NCBI GenBank assembly: GCA_903838415.1
Contig: CAILYI010000141.1
Span: 1 to 64,000, forward strand
From: an uncultured Anaerolineae bacterium
Lineage (GTDB): Bacteria; Chloroflexota; Anaerolineae; Anaerolineales; Villigracilaceae
Direction: 5' to 3'
DNA length: 64,000 bases
In this document: positions 9,184 to 17,075 of the stretch, piece after piece
Numbering within the stretch: position 1 is the first letter of the stretch
How the letters are laid out: every line of letters starts with the position of its first letter
Translations under genes and position numbers: made by a program
The notes under the pieces: generated by a model
The model's database searches: none
Seen by the model: the letters and a program-made list of their open reading frames with translations, nothing else
What the model was told of the DNA's origin: nothing

Positions 9184-10067
9184 ATCCCCATCGCCGCTCT
9201 CCCTTTGTGTTGCTCATGACGTTTTTGGTGTATTTCTTCTTATATGCGCCGATTTTTGTCCTGATTACCTATTCTTTCAACGCCTCGAAGACCAATATCA
9301 TGTTCGAGGGCGTGATTACCCACTTTGGCCCAACACAGCTGGTGGATGGAAACATCACCCAAAGTCCTTGCGGCCCCTTTCACTGGTTTTGCGAGTTGGG
9401 CAAAAACAAAGAAGTTATTAATGCCGCCAAGAACACGCTGACCATTGCCTTCATCTCCACCTTCAGCGCGACCGTGATCGGCACCCTGGCGGCGCTGGCT
9501 TTGCAACGCTATAAGTTCAGGTTAAAAGCGTTTTCGGAGCTATCGCTGTATATCCCTATCGTTATTCCTGAAATCGTCATGGGTATCGGGATCCTGACAT
9601 TGTTCAGCCAATTATTTACATTTCTAAATAATTCGCTCGGCTTGACAGGAAATATGCGCCTGGCGCTGGGGCTTGGTACGGTCATCGTTTCACACATCAC
9701 CTTCAGCGTTCCCTTTGTGACCCTGGTTGTGCGAGCCCGTTTACAGGGTTTTGACCAATCCTTTGAAGAAGCCGCGATGGATTTGGGCGCGAACGAATTG
9801 ACGACCTTCTGGCGGGTAACGCTGCCGATGCTGCTGCCGGGCGTCCTTTCTGGCGCGCTGATGGCTTTTACGCTCTCGCTGGACGATTTTGTCATCACCT
9901 TTTTTACGAATGGACCCGGTTCCACAACGCTGCCGATTTACGTTTATGGCTTGCTGCGTCGTATTATCACCCCGCAGGTCAATGCCCTTTCAACGGTTTG
10001 GATTCTGGTCGTATTTAGTACAGTGCTTTTGCTTCAGTGGTTGCAGAACCGCGAAGCCAAAGGTTAA
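9180..10067 (+). CDS. potC: Spermidine/putrescine ABC transporter permease PotC
   Basis: A 295-residue inner-membrane permease, second half of the polyamine channel. It has about six transmembrane segments and the EAA loop [19 protein letters not shown] followed by [25 protein letters not shown] near residue 235 matches the conserved PotC segment. The ATG overlaps the potB stop by 4 bp. A small hairpin (10073-10090) lies between its stop and potD. Confidence 0.92.
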   Translation: MNPHRRSPFVLLMTFLVYFFLYAPIFVLITYSFNASKTNIMFEGVITHFGPTQLVDGNITQSPCGPFHWFCELGKNKEVINAAKNTLTIAFISTFSATVIGTLAALALQRYKFRLKAFSELSLYIPIVIPEIVMGIGILTLFSQLFTFLNNSLGLTGNMRLALGLGTVIVSHITFSVPFVTLVVRARLQGFDQSFEEAAMDLGANELTTFWRVTLPMLLPGVLSGALMAFTLSLDDFVITFFTNGPGSTTLPIYVYGLLRRIITPQVNALSTVWILVVFSTVLLLQWLQNREAKG

Positions 10068-10072
10068 TTTCA

Positions 10073-10090
10073 ACGCCAGGGTTTTGGCGT
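10073..10090 (+). other. Small hairpin between potC and potD
   Basis: ACGCCA (10073-10078) pairs with TGGCGT (10085-10090) around a GGGTTT loop. A stem just ahead of the binding-protein gene could alter the potD to potABC expression ratio (inference). Confidence 0.35.
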
Positions 10091-10124
10091 GAAAAATGAG
10101 AGTGATTCCTTGAGGAGGAAGAAA

Positions 10125-11276
10125 ATGAACAAAACGAAAATGTGGAAGGTGTTTGCAACGCTGATGGTTTTGAGTTTGGTATTGGCGGCTTGTGGAGGAG
10201 GCGCCAAACCTGCTTCCGGTAGCGGGGAGAAGTTGACGGCTTCGTCGGGCTTTGTCTGTCCTGAGCCGAACCCGCGCGTCGATGTAACATCCAAAGAGCT
10301 CAATCTTTTCGTTTGGACTGAGTACATCCCGCAAGATATGTCCGAGTGCTTTGAGAAGGTTTACGGCATCAAAGTCAATCGCGACGAATATTCAAGCAAC
10401 GAGGAAATGTACGCCAAGATTTCAGCGGGCGGAACAAACTACGACCTCGTTCAGCCCACAGATTACATCGTGGCGCTGATGATTCGCCAAAATCTGCTCC
10501 AAAAACTTGATCAGGCCAAATTGCCCAATGTCAAGAATCTTGACCCGAACTACATGAACCTTGAATTCGATCCGGGTAATGCCTACACTTTGCCGTACCA
10601 GGCGGGCGTGGATGCGATTGTCTATAACTCTGACACAGTGCCGAATCCGCCAACCTCCTGGGCTGATCTCTGGAAGCCGGAATACGCTGGCCGCATGGTA
10701 TTTTTGGACGATTCTCGCGTAACCATTGGACTGACCCTGCTGACGCTCGGTTTTGATGCTAATAGCACCAATCCGGCTGAACTGGATCAGGCCAAGACTA
10801 AGCTTGCCCAGCTTGTCCCGAGCATCAAGCTATTTGACAGCGATTCCCCAAAGACCGCGCTTATCGCCGGAGATGTGGATTTGGGCATGACCTGGACTGG
10901 CGAAGCATTCCTCGCCCAGCAGGAAAAGCCGTCCATTAAGTTTAATTATCCAACCGAAGGCGCAATGCTGTGGCAGGATAACTGGGCCATTCCAACTGGC
11001 GCCTCACACCTTGATGCAGCTTACGCCTGGCTGAATTACACCCTGCAAGGCGATGTTTTCTGGCTGATGTTGCGCGATTTCCCCTACATCAATCCAGATA
11101 AGGCTGCGCTGGATTACGCCAAAGATGCTCAGGCCGACCTCTACAAGAAATACATGGATTCCAACATTACCAATGCTCCGGCTGAAGTGCTTGCCAAGGG
11201 ACACCGTATCAAAGACGTAGGCGATGCCTTGCCGCTTTACGATCAGATTTGGACGGAAGTAAAGGGCGGTCAGTAA
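10125..11276 (+). CDS. potD: Spermidine/putrescine-binding lipoprotein PotD
   Basis: A 383-residue extracellular solute-binding lipoprotein. A lipoprotein signal peptide (residues 1-22) ends in the lipobox LAAC, with the lipid-modified cysteine at C23. A low-complexity GGGAKPASGSG linker follows, then a PotD/PotF-type fold: LNLFVWTEYIPQDM, DEYSSNEEMYAKI, YDLVQPTDYIVALM, LPYQAGVDAIVYN and a C-terminal DALPLYDQIWTEVK. It captures polyamines outside the membrane and hands them to PotBC. The start at 10125 has a GAGGAGGAAG site; a longer frame from GTG 10089 lacks one. A long terminator hairpin follows. Confidence 0.93.
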   Translation: MNKTKMWKVFATLMVLSLVLAACGGGAKPASGSGEKLTASSGFVCPEPNPRVDVTSKELNLFVWTEYIPQDMSECFEKVYGIKVNRDEYSSNEEMYAKISAGGTNYDLVQPTDYIVALMIRQNLLQKLDQAKLPNVKNLDPNYMNLEFDPGNAYTLPYQAGVDAIVYNSDTVPNPPTSWADLWKPEYAGRMVFLDDSRVTIGLTLLTLGFDANSTNPAELDQAKTKLAQLVPSIKLFDSDSPKTALIAGDVDLGMTWTGEAFLAQQEKPSIKFNYPTEGAMLWQDNWAIPTGASHLDAAYAWLNYTLQGDVFWLMLRDFPYINPDKAALDYAKDAQADLYKKYMDSNITNAPAEVLAKGHRIKDVGDALPLYDQIWTEVKGGQ

Positions 11277-11291
11277 AGTAGACCTGCTTTC

Positions 11292-11339
11292 CGCGAGTAA
11301 AAAAATAGCCACCGCAAGGTGGTTATTTTTTTACTCGCG
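11292..11339. terminator. Long, nearly perfect terminator hairpin after potD
   Basis: CGCGAGTAAAAAAATA and CCACC pair with GGTGG and TATTTTTTTACTCGCG across a GCAA tetraloop, giving about 21 base pairs with one mismatch. The A-run and T-run make it usable on both strands. Confidence 0.8.
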
Positions 11340-11342
11340 CGC

Positions 11343-11389
11343 TTTGCTGAATATGTAATAAATTTGCTAAAAAATGCTTAATCAGCAAA
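11343..11389. promoter_or_regulatory. Candidate Lrp-type operator repeats
   Basis: TTTGCTGA (11343-11350), TTTGCTAA (11363-11370) and the inverted TCAGCAAA (11382-11389) lie in an AT-rich stretch just upstream of the promoter of the second Lrp gene. Spacing of about 20 bp between repeats suits autoregulation by an Lrp-family octamer. This is a pattern-based proposal. Confidence 0.4.
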
Positions 11390-11395
11390 AATTTA

Positions 11396-11424
11396 TTGAC
11401 ATTAGTGTGCATACGTTATAAAAT
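11396..11424 (+). promoter_or_regulatory. Promoter of the second Lrp gene, predicted leaderless
   Basis: TTGACA (11396-11401), a 17-bp spacer and TAAAAT (11419-11424). Only six bases separate the -10 box from the ATG at 11431, so transcription should begin at or next to the start codon. There is no ribosome-binding site. Confidence 0.6.
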
Positions 11425-11430
11425 AAAGCC

Positions 11431-11898
11431 ATGGACAACGTAACCCGCACCCAATATGCCGATATGCTTGATGATACAGATCGCTTCGTAATCGATGCTA
11501 TGCGGCAGGATGGTCGGGTGGCGTTTGCCCAAATCGCCCAACAACTGAATGTTTCGCCGGGTATGATTCGAGTGCGCTACAACCGTTTGGTGGAGATGGG
11601 GCTGGTAAAAGTTGTGGCAATTACCAATCCGTTGCGCATGGGATACTCAACCATGGCAATGATCGGTATTCGCACGGATGGCGATAAAATGCTGGAAGTC
11701 GCCGAAAAAGTCTCAGCGCTGGAAGAAGTGATTTACCTGATTGTGGTCAGCGGACGCTATGATATTCTGTGCGAAGTCGTTTGCCGCGACAACGCCGATT
11801 TATTGCGTTTTTTGGCGGAAAAACTATATAAAATTGAGGGTGTGCGTGAGTCAGAGTCGTTTATGCACCTGAAAATCCAGAAAGAAGTTTATTTTTAG
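11431..11898 (+). CDS. Lrp/AsnC family transcriptional regulator (second copy)
   Basis: A 155-residue Lrp/AsnC protein. Residues 14-65 form the winged helix-turn-helix (TDRFVIDAMRQDGRVAFAQIAQQLNVS, with recognition helix PGMIRVRYNRLVEMG). Residues 70-145 form the RAM effector domain (VVSGRYDILCEVVC). It differs clearly from the regulator at 755, so the two are paralogues with probably different effectors. The ATG is only six bases from the -10 box and has no Shine-Dalgarno, pointing to a leaderless mRNA; a downstream in-frame ATG at 11464 is the alternative. It sits between potD and the saccharopine-dehydrogenase-like gene and probably regulates one or both (inference). Confidence 0.88.
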   Translation: MDNVTRTQYADMLDDTDRFVIDAMRQDGRVAFAQIAQQLNVSPGMIRVRYNRLVEMGLVKVVAITNPLRMGYSTMAMIGIRTDGDKMLEVAEKVSALEEVIYLIVVSGRYDILCEVVCRDNADLLRFLAEKLYKIEGVRESESFMHLKIQKEVYF

Positions 11899-11907
11899 AA
11901 AAGATAC

Positions 11908-11940
11908 CGCGCGCAGATATTCTTGCGCGCGTTTCTTTTC
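11908..11940 (+). terminator. Rho-independent terminator after the second Lrp gene
   Basis: CGCGCGCA (11908-11915) pairs perfectly with TGCGCGCG (11924-11931), followed by TTTCTTTTC. Confidence 0.75.
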
Positions 11941-11996
11941 TCGTTATCTTTTCTACTGAAACCGGCTCTTGCCGGAAAACAAAAGGAGATGAAACC

Positions 11997-13217
11997 ATGA
12001 AAGTACTATTAGTCGGCGTAGGTGGGGTGGGAGAGTCGATCGCTCAAATTGCCAAACCGCGCAAATGGCTGGAGCTGATGGTTCTGGCTGATTACAACTT
12101 GGAACGCGCCCGGGAAGTCCAGGCCAAACTGGGCGATGACGGACGTTTCCCGGTGGAAAAAGTCGATGCTGGCAAACAGGACCAGATTGAAGCGCTGGCA
12201 AAAAAATATGGCGTTGACCTGATTATGAATGCCTGTGACCCATCCTTCAATGTGCCGATTTTTGACGCGGCCTTTAATGTGGGTTGTAATTACATGGATA
12301 TGGCCATGACGCTTTCTGAGCCGCATCCAACGGATCCGTTCCATCAGACCGGCATCAAATTGGGCGATTATCAGTTTGAACGCGCCAAGCTGTGGGAAGA
12401 GAAAGGTCTGTTGTGCCTGGCAGGTCTCGGCGTGGAACCAGGCATGGCCGATGTCTTTGCCAAATATGCGGAATTGTATCTGTTCGATGAAATCGATGAG
12501 ATGGGCATCCGCGATGGCGCGAACATTGAAATCTCGGGCTATGAGTTTGCCCCGAACTTCTCCATTTGGACCACTATTGAGGAGTGTTTGAATCCGCCCG
12601 TTGTTTGGGAAAAGGACAAGGGTTGGTTTACCACCGAACCTTTCTCAGAACCTGAAATCTTTGAATTCCCCGAAGGAATTGGAGCGCAGGAAGTGGTCAA
12701 TGTGGAGCACGAAGAAGTTCTGCTCGTTCCTCGTTGGGTGAAAACCAAGCGTATGACCTTTAAGTATGGCTTGGGGAACCAGTTTATCAGCGTGCTGAAG
12801 ACTCTGCACATGCTCGGCCTCGACAACAAGGAAAAGATAAAGGTCAAGGATGTGATGGTTGCGCCCCGCGATGTTGTTGCTGCCTGTTTGCCTGATCCCG
12901 CCCACCTGGGCGAGAAAATGTCGGGCAAGACCTGCGCTGGAACCTGGGTCAAGGGCACCAAAGACGGCAAAGCCAGGGAAGTCTATCTTTACCAGGTGGC
13001 TGACAATGCAGACTGTATGGCAAAGTGGGGCTGCCAGGCTGTCGTCGCCCAGACAGCATTCAACGCCGTCATCGGTATGGATTTACTCCAGAGCGGCGCC
13101 TGGAAGGGCGTAGGCGTGCTTGGCCCGGAGGCTTTCCCGCCGGATCCGTTCATGGAAAAAATGGCGGACTATGGCTTCCCTTACGGCATTAAAGAAATGA
13201 CGCCAAAAGCAGGCTAA
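11997..13217 (+). CDS. Saccharopine dehydrogenase / carboxynorspermidine synthase family protein
   Basis: A 406-residue NAD(P)-dependent oxidoreductase. The Rossmann domain begins at residue 1 with VLLVGVGGVGESIA, and the later half follows the saccharopine-dehydrogenase/carboxynorspermidine-synthase family: YLFDEIDEMGIRDG, then AGTWVKGTKDGKAREVYLY and PPDPFMEKM near the C-terminus. Family members interconvert amino acids or diamines with semialdehydes. From memory the C-terminal half resembles bacterial carboxy(nor)spermidine synthase most; lysine-6-dehydrogenase-like or saccharopine-reductase activity is also possible. The neighbouring polyamine importer and putrescine aminotransferase favour a diamine or lysine substrate (inference). 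An AAGGAG site precedes the ATG. An APC permease follows after a hairpin. Confidence 0.75.
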   Translation: MKVLLVGVGGVGESIAQIAKPRKWLELMVLADYNLERAREVQAKLGDDGRFPVEKVDAGKQDQIEALAKKYGVDLIMNACDPSFNVPIFDAAFNVGCNYMDMAMTLSEPHPTDPFHQTGIKLGDYQFERAKLWEEKGLLCLAGLGVEPGMADVFAKYAELYLFDEIDEMGIRDGANIEISGYEFAPNFSIWTTIEECLNPPVVWEKDKGWFTTEPFSEPEIFEFPEGIGAQEVVNVEHEEVLLVPRWVKTKRMTFKYGLGNQFISVLKTLHMLGLDNKEKIKVKDVMVAPRDVVAACLPDPAHLGEKMSGKTCAGTWVKGTKDGKAREVYLYQVADNADCMAKWGCQAVVAQTAFNAVIGMDLLQSGAWKGVGVLGPEAFPPDPFMEKMADYGFPYGIKEMTPKAG

Positions 13218-13227
13218 AAAAGTTGTG

Positions 13228-13269
13228 ACAGATCAGGGCGGGTGAAATACAAAATCCGCTCTGATCTGT
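13228..13269. other. Intercistronic hairpin before the APC permease
   Basis: ACAGATCAG (13228-13236) pairs perfectly with CTGATCTGT (13261-13269), extended by an inner GCGG/CCGC stem. No T-run follows. Confidence 0.5.
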
Positions 13270-13299
13270 ATGGAAGGTATCCCACAGGAGGTACAACCT

Positions 13300-14880
13300 A
13301 TGTCACAGGCAGAAGGAAATGGCGGGGTCTCAATTCGGACGGAAGCTAAAAAACTCAAGCGCGAACTGACGCTTTTGCCGCTGGCGGGAATTATCTATTT
13401 CACAGTATCCGGGGGGACGTTTGGAATTGAAGGTTTGATCGGCTATTCTGGCCCCGGGCTGGCCATGTTGATGATCCTGCTAACTCCACTTATTTTTAGC
13501 CTGCCCAATGTGTTGTTGGTGCGTGAACTGACCACGCTTATGCCCTCCGAAGGCGGTTACTACCATTGGGTCAAGCAAGCCTTTGGTCCTTTCGCAGGTT
13601 TCATGGCTGGTTGGAATAACTGGATTGTATCCTGGCTGGATGTAGCTATTTACCCGGTTCTTGCATATTATTATTTGAGCTTTTTCTTCCCGGCCCTGGC
13701 TGATGGGCCCACCATTTTAAATGTGCCTGTCTGGCAAATTGTAATTTCGGGAATTATTATTTGGGGTATCAGCTACTTGCAAATTCGCGGTGCCAGCGTA
13801 TCAGGCTGGTTTACGAATGGTTTGGGCGTTTTGTTGATTATCCCATTGTTCGTAATGGGTTTCATTGGAATCTATAATTGGATTGTGGCTGGCATGTCTT
13901 TTGATTTGCCCTTCCTGCCCATGGGTGAACCAGTGACGCTAAAATCGTTGGGCGGCGCGCTCAGTGTTGGGTTATTCATCGTTATGTGGAATTACATGGG
14001 ATGGGAGCTGCCGACCGCCGCTGGTGACGAAATCGTCAACCCCAAGAAAACCTATCCACTGGCGCTGACCATCGTGCTGATTGGCGTTGTCCTGACTTAT
14101 GCCATCCCCGTTTTTGGCGGCTTGTACGGTGGTGGTGGTGCAAATGGCAGCTACCTGATGTGGGGTACCGAAGCTGAGACGGATGCTGGCGTTGGCGCTG
14201 ATCTGAGTGCCAATTATGGAATTACCGAAGAACAGATCCAGACCTGGGGCGCTGATTCAACGTCCACGACCGGTTGGGAATTTCCGAACATTGGCCAGGC
14301 GGTTGGCACAATCTTCGCTGGGGTTGGTTTCGGCGCTTTCCTGGGCGCCTGGCTGACTTTTGCGGCTGTCCTCAGCATGGTGGGGCTATTTACGGGAAAC
14401 AGCCTGGGAGGTACGCGCATTCCGTTTGCTCTCGCGGAGGATGGCATGTTCCCACGCTGGATGGTGAGAGTGCATCCAAAGTATGGGACGCCTTACATCG
14501 CCATTATTCTGACCGGATTGATTTACTGGTTCTTTGCCTCCTTCGATTTCTCCACACTGGTGGTGGCGGATGTATTCCTGCAATTGATCGTCATCCTGGC
14601 AGAATTTGCCGCTTTGTGGGTCTTTCGTTTCAAACTTCCAGATGCCCCGCGTGATCGTGTTCCCGGTGGCTGGTTTGGATTGGTGCTGGTCACCCTTGGT
14701 CCGGTGCTGATCATTTTGGTGGCGATCATCAGCCAGTTTATAGAAGTAGGCTGGTCGTCGTTGGGTTTTGCGTTGTTATTTATGTTGGCGGGAGTCTTGT
14801 TGTATTTTCCAATTATCAAATACTTGAAACCGGGTGTGCCTGATGTCAACCCGTTTGTCTCAGGAGTTGATGACGAGTAA
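13300..14880 (+). CDS. APC-superfamily amino acid/amine permease
   Basis: A 526-residue polytopic membrane protein with about twelve hydrophobic segments. The first segment carries the APC-type glycine-rich unwound helix (IIYFTVSGGTFGIEGLIGYSG), followed by LPNVLLVRELTTLMPSEGGYYHWV, where the EGGYY element is typical of amino acid transporters. Later segments include the conserved LGGTRIPFALAEDGMFPRW. The start at 13300 has a perfect AGGAGG site; a longer frame from 13270 is less likely. It follows the saccharopine-dehydrogenase-like gene and probably imports its substrate or a related amino acid (inference). An extracellular loop near residues 280-325 is unusually long and acidic. Confidence 0.87.
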   Translation: MSQAEGNGGVSIRTEAKKLKRELTLLPLAGIIYFTVSGGTFGIEGLIGYSGPGLAMLMILLTPLIFSLPNVLLVRELTTLMPSEGGYYHWVKQAFGPFAGFMAGWNNWIVSWLDVAIYPVLAYYYLSFFFPALADGPTILNVPVWQIVISGIIIWGISYLQIRGASVSGWFTNGLGVLLIIPLFVMGFIGIYNWIVAGMSFDLPFLPMGEPVTLKSLGGALSVGLFIVMWNYMGWELPTAAGDEIVNPKKTYPLALTIVLIGVVLTYAIPVFGGLYGGGGANGSYLMWGTEAETDAGVGADLSANYGITEEQIQTWGADSTSTTGWEFPNIGQAVGTIFAGVGFGAFLGAWLTFAAVLSMVGLFTGNSLGGTRIPFALAEDGMFPRWMVRVHPKYGTPYIAIILTGLIYWFFASFDFSTLVVADVFLQLIVILAEFAALWVFRFKLPDAPRDRVPGGWFGLVLVTLGPVLIILVAIISQFIEVGWSSLGFALLFMLAGVLLYFPIIKYLKPGVPDVNPFVSGVDDE

Positions 14881-14899
14881 ATTTCCGTGTTAGTTGATG

Positions 14900-14936
14900 C
14901 CCCTTTCTTGCCAACCCAAGAAAGGGGATTTTTGTT
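14900..14936 (+). terminator. Rho-independent terminator after the APC permease
   Basis: CCCCTTTCTTG (14900-14910) pairs perfectly with CAAGAAAGGGG (14917-14927), followed by ATTTTTGTTT. Confidence 0.85.
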
Positions 14937-14985
14937 TGAAATTAACGCGATCGTAAAATTAACTGTTGTTTTCGGAAACAATGAG

Positions 14986-15014
14986 TTGCTAATTAAGCCA
15001 GCCGACCTTATAAT
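14986..15014 (+). promoter_or_regulatory. Promoter of the aldehyde ferredoxin oxidoreductase gene
   Basis: TTGCTA (14986-14991), a 17-bp spacer and a perfect TATAAT (15009-15014), 26 bp before the ATG at 15041 and after a terminator. Confidence 0.65.
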
Positions 15015-15040
15015 TCGAACAATCCAAAAAGGAGGACGCG

Positions 15041-16975
15041 ATGCCCAGTGGTTATAACGGAAAAATTCTGCACGTTGATTTGACCCAAGGTGAACTCAGG
15101 GTGGAGACTCCCCCCGAGGCTTTTTACCGCCTTTATATGGGCGGTTCGGCGATGGGGTTGTATTATATTTTGAAAGAAATGCCGCGTGGAGCTGATGCGC
15201 TTGGCCCTGAAAATGTCCTGACGCTAATGACGGGAGTGACCACGGGCGCAGCCATCAGTGGGCAGAGCCGCATCAATGCCAATGCCAAATCTCCGATTTC
15301 GGGCGGGATTGGCGATTCTCAGGGCGGTGGTTTCTTTCCGGCGGAGTTAAAGTTCGCAGGGTTTGACGGGATTGTCATTAAGGGGAAATCGTCGAAACCG
15401 GTTTATCTGTGGATTAAGAACGGCGTGGCAGAGTTGAGAAGTGCCAGTAAACTGGCGGGCAAGTTGACGGGTGAGGTCGAATCCGAGTTGAAACAGGAAT
15501 TGGGCGACGATAAAGTCGAAATCCTGCAACACGGCCCGGCAGCAGAAAAAGGCGTCCTTTATTCCACGCTACTGAGCATGTCAAATCGCAATAATGGTCG
15601 CACCGGCATGGGGCTGGTGATGGCTTCCAAAAACCTGAAGGCTGTGGTGGCGCGCGGAACGAATAAGCCCGTTCTGGCTGACTCCAAAGCGCTGACGGCG
15701 CTGAACCGCACCGGCCCCAAACTGCTGCCCGATAATGGTGACATGGGCGGGTTGGCGAAGTATGGTACGGCCAGCGTGGTCATGCCGCAGCATTCGATGG
15801 GCACGCTACCGACACGTAACTACAACGAAGGTTCATTTGATCTGGCGGAAGATATCAGCGGCGAAAAACTGTATGATGTTTATCTGCGCGGGGCCGCGGC
15901 TGGCAAGCAGGATAAGCAGGGGCGTGATACCTGTTATTCGTGCATAGTGCGCTGCAAACGCGTGGTCGAGCTGGAAGGCAAGTATCCGGTCGATCCACAA
16001 TATGGCGGTCCGGAATATGAAACCATCGGCACTTTTGGTTCGTATTGCGCGGTCCAGGATTTGGCGGCGATTTCGCTTGCCAACCAGATTTGCAACGAGC
16101 ATGCCGTGGATACCATCGCCTGTGGCGCGACGATCGCTTTTGCGATGGAGTGTTACGAAAAGGGCATCATCACCAAGGAACAGACCGGCGGGCTCGAGCT
16201 AAAATTTGGCGATGCCGATGTCATGCTCGAAGCGCTGCGTCAGATTGTGACGGCGTCAACGCCGTTTGGCAAGCTGCTTGGTCAGGGTTCTGAGCGCGTC
16301 GCCGCGGTGTGGGGCAATGGCGCGGATGAGTGTCTGACCACCGTCAAGGGTGCGGAATCCCCGGCGCATATGCCGCAGGCCAAGCGTTCGCTCGGGCTGA
16401 TTTACGCCGTCAATCCTTTTGGCGCCGATCATCAATCCAGCGAGCATGACTGGATGATTGAAGATGGCATCGCTTCCGATTTATATATGAGCCGCCTGGC
16501 GTTGCTGGGTATGGAAGAACGCCTGCCTCCGATGAGCCTGGGCGTTGAAAAGGTTCGTTTTGCTTATCTGACCGAAGTTTTCTACTCGATGCTCGATTCG
16601 CTCGAACTCTGCCAGTTTGTCTGGGGGCCGGGATGGACGCTTTATGGTCCTGCCGAGACTGCCGAATTGGTCAATGCTGTCACTGGTTGGGATGTGACCG
16701 TCGACGAATTAATGGCGGTTGGTGAGCGCCGCCTGAACTTGATGCGCACTTTCAATGCGCGCGAAGGCTTCGATCGCAAGGACGATAAACTTCCCAAAAA
16801 GTTTTACAAAGCCCTGCAAGGAGAAGGTCCAACCGCCGGAATTGCGTTGACACACGATGAAATCGAATCCGCGCTGGATAGCTATTACAAAATGGCTGAC
16901 TGGACGAATGATGGAAAACCGACTCAGACCAAGCTCCAGAAGCTGGATTTGGCCTGGGCGGCAGAGTTGCTATAA
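15041..16975 (+). CDS. aor: Tungsten-containing aldehyde ferredoxin oxidoreductase
   Basis: A 644-residue protein of normal AOR length. It starts with GYNGKILHVDLTQGELRVE, typical of the family, and holds a [4Fe-4S] set C298-x2-C301-x3-C305 plus a distal C524 in LELCQFVW. The ISGQSRINANAKSPISGG and GGGFFPAELKFAGFDGI segments form the pterin-binding N-terminal domain. AORs oxidise aldehydes to carboxylic acids at a tungsten bis-pterin centre, passing electrons to ferredoxin. Here it may oxidise aminoaldehydes from polyamine transamination (inference). The gene has its own promoter and a GGAGGACG site. MoeA-type cofactor genes lie at 47-50 kb. Confidence 0.9.
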   Translation: MPSGYNGKILHVDLTQGELRVETPPEAFYRLYMGGSAMGLYYILKEMPRGADALGPENVLTLMTGVTTGAAISGQSRINANAKSPISGGIGDSQGGGFFPAELKFAGFDGIVIKGKSSKPVYLWIKNGVAELRSASKLAGKLTGEVESELKQELGDDKVEILQHGPAAEKGVLYSTLLSMSNRNNGRTGMGLVMASKNLKAVVARGTNKPVLADSKALTALNRTGPKLLPDNGDMGGLAKYGTASVVMPQHSMGTLPTRNYNEGSFDLAEDISGEKLYDVYLRGAAAGKQDKQGRDTCYSCIVRCKRVVELEGKYPVDPQYGGPEYETIGTFGSYCAVQDLAAISLANQICNEHAVDTIACGATIAFAMECYEKGIITKEQTGGLELKFGDADVMLEALRQIVTASTPFGKLLGQGSERVAAVWGNGADECLTTVKGAESPAHMPQAKRSLGLIYAVNPFGADHQSSEHDWMIEDGIASDLYMSRLALLGMEERLPPMSLGVEKVRFAYLTEVFYSMLDSLELCQFVWGPGWTLYGPAETAELVNAVTGWDVTVDELMAVGERRLNLMRTFNAREGFDRKDDKLPKKFYKALQGEGPTAGIALTHDEIESALDSYYKMADWTNDGKPTQTKLQKLDLAWAAELL

Positions 16976-17000
16976 ACTGCGACTCTGGTTTCAATTTCAT

Positions 17001-17037
17001 GGATGCCCCGGATTTTGATAAAAAATCCGGGGCATCC
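17001..17037. other. Perfect 16-bp inverted repeat between aor and the next aminotransferase
   Basis: GGATGCCCCGGATTTT (17001-17016) pairs with AAAATCCGGGGCATCC (17022-17037) around a 5-base loop. There is no T-run on either strand, so termination is not assured. Confidence 0.6.
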
Positions 17038-17075
17038 AAACAACCCACCGACAACACTTAATTCAGGAAAAAGAA

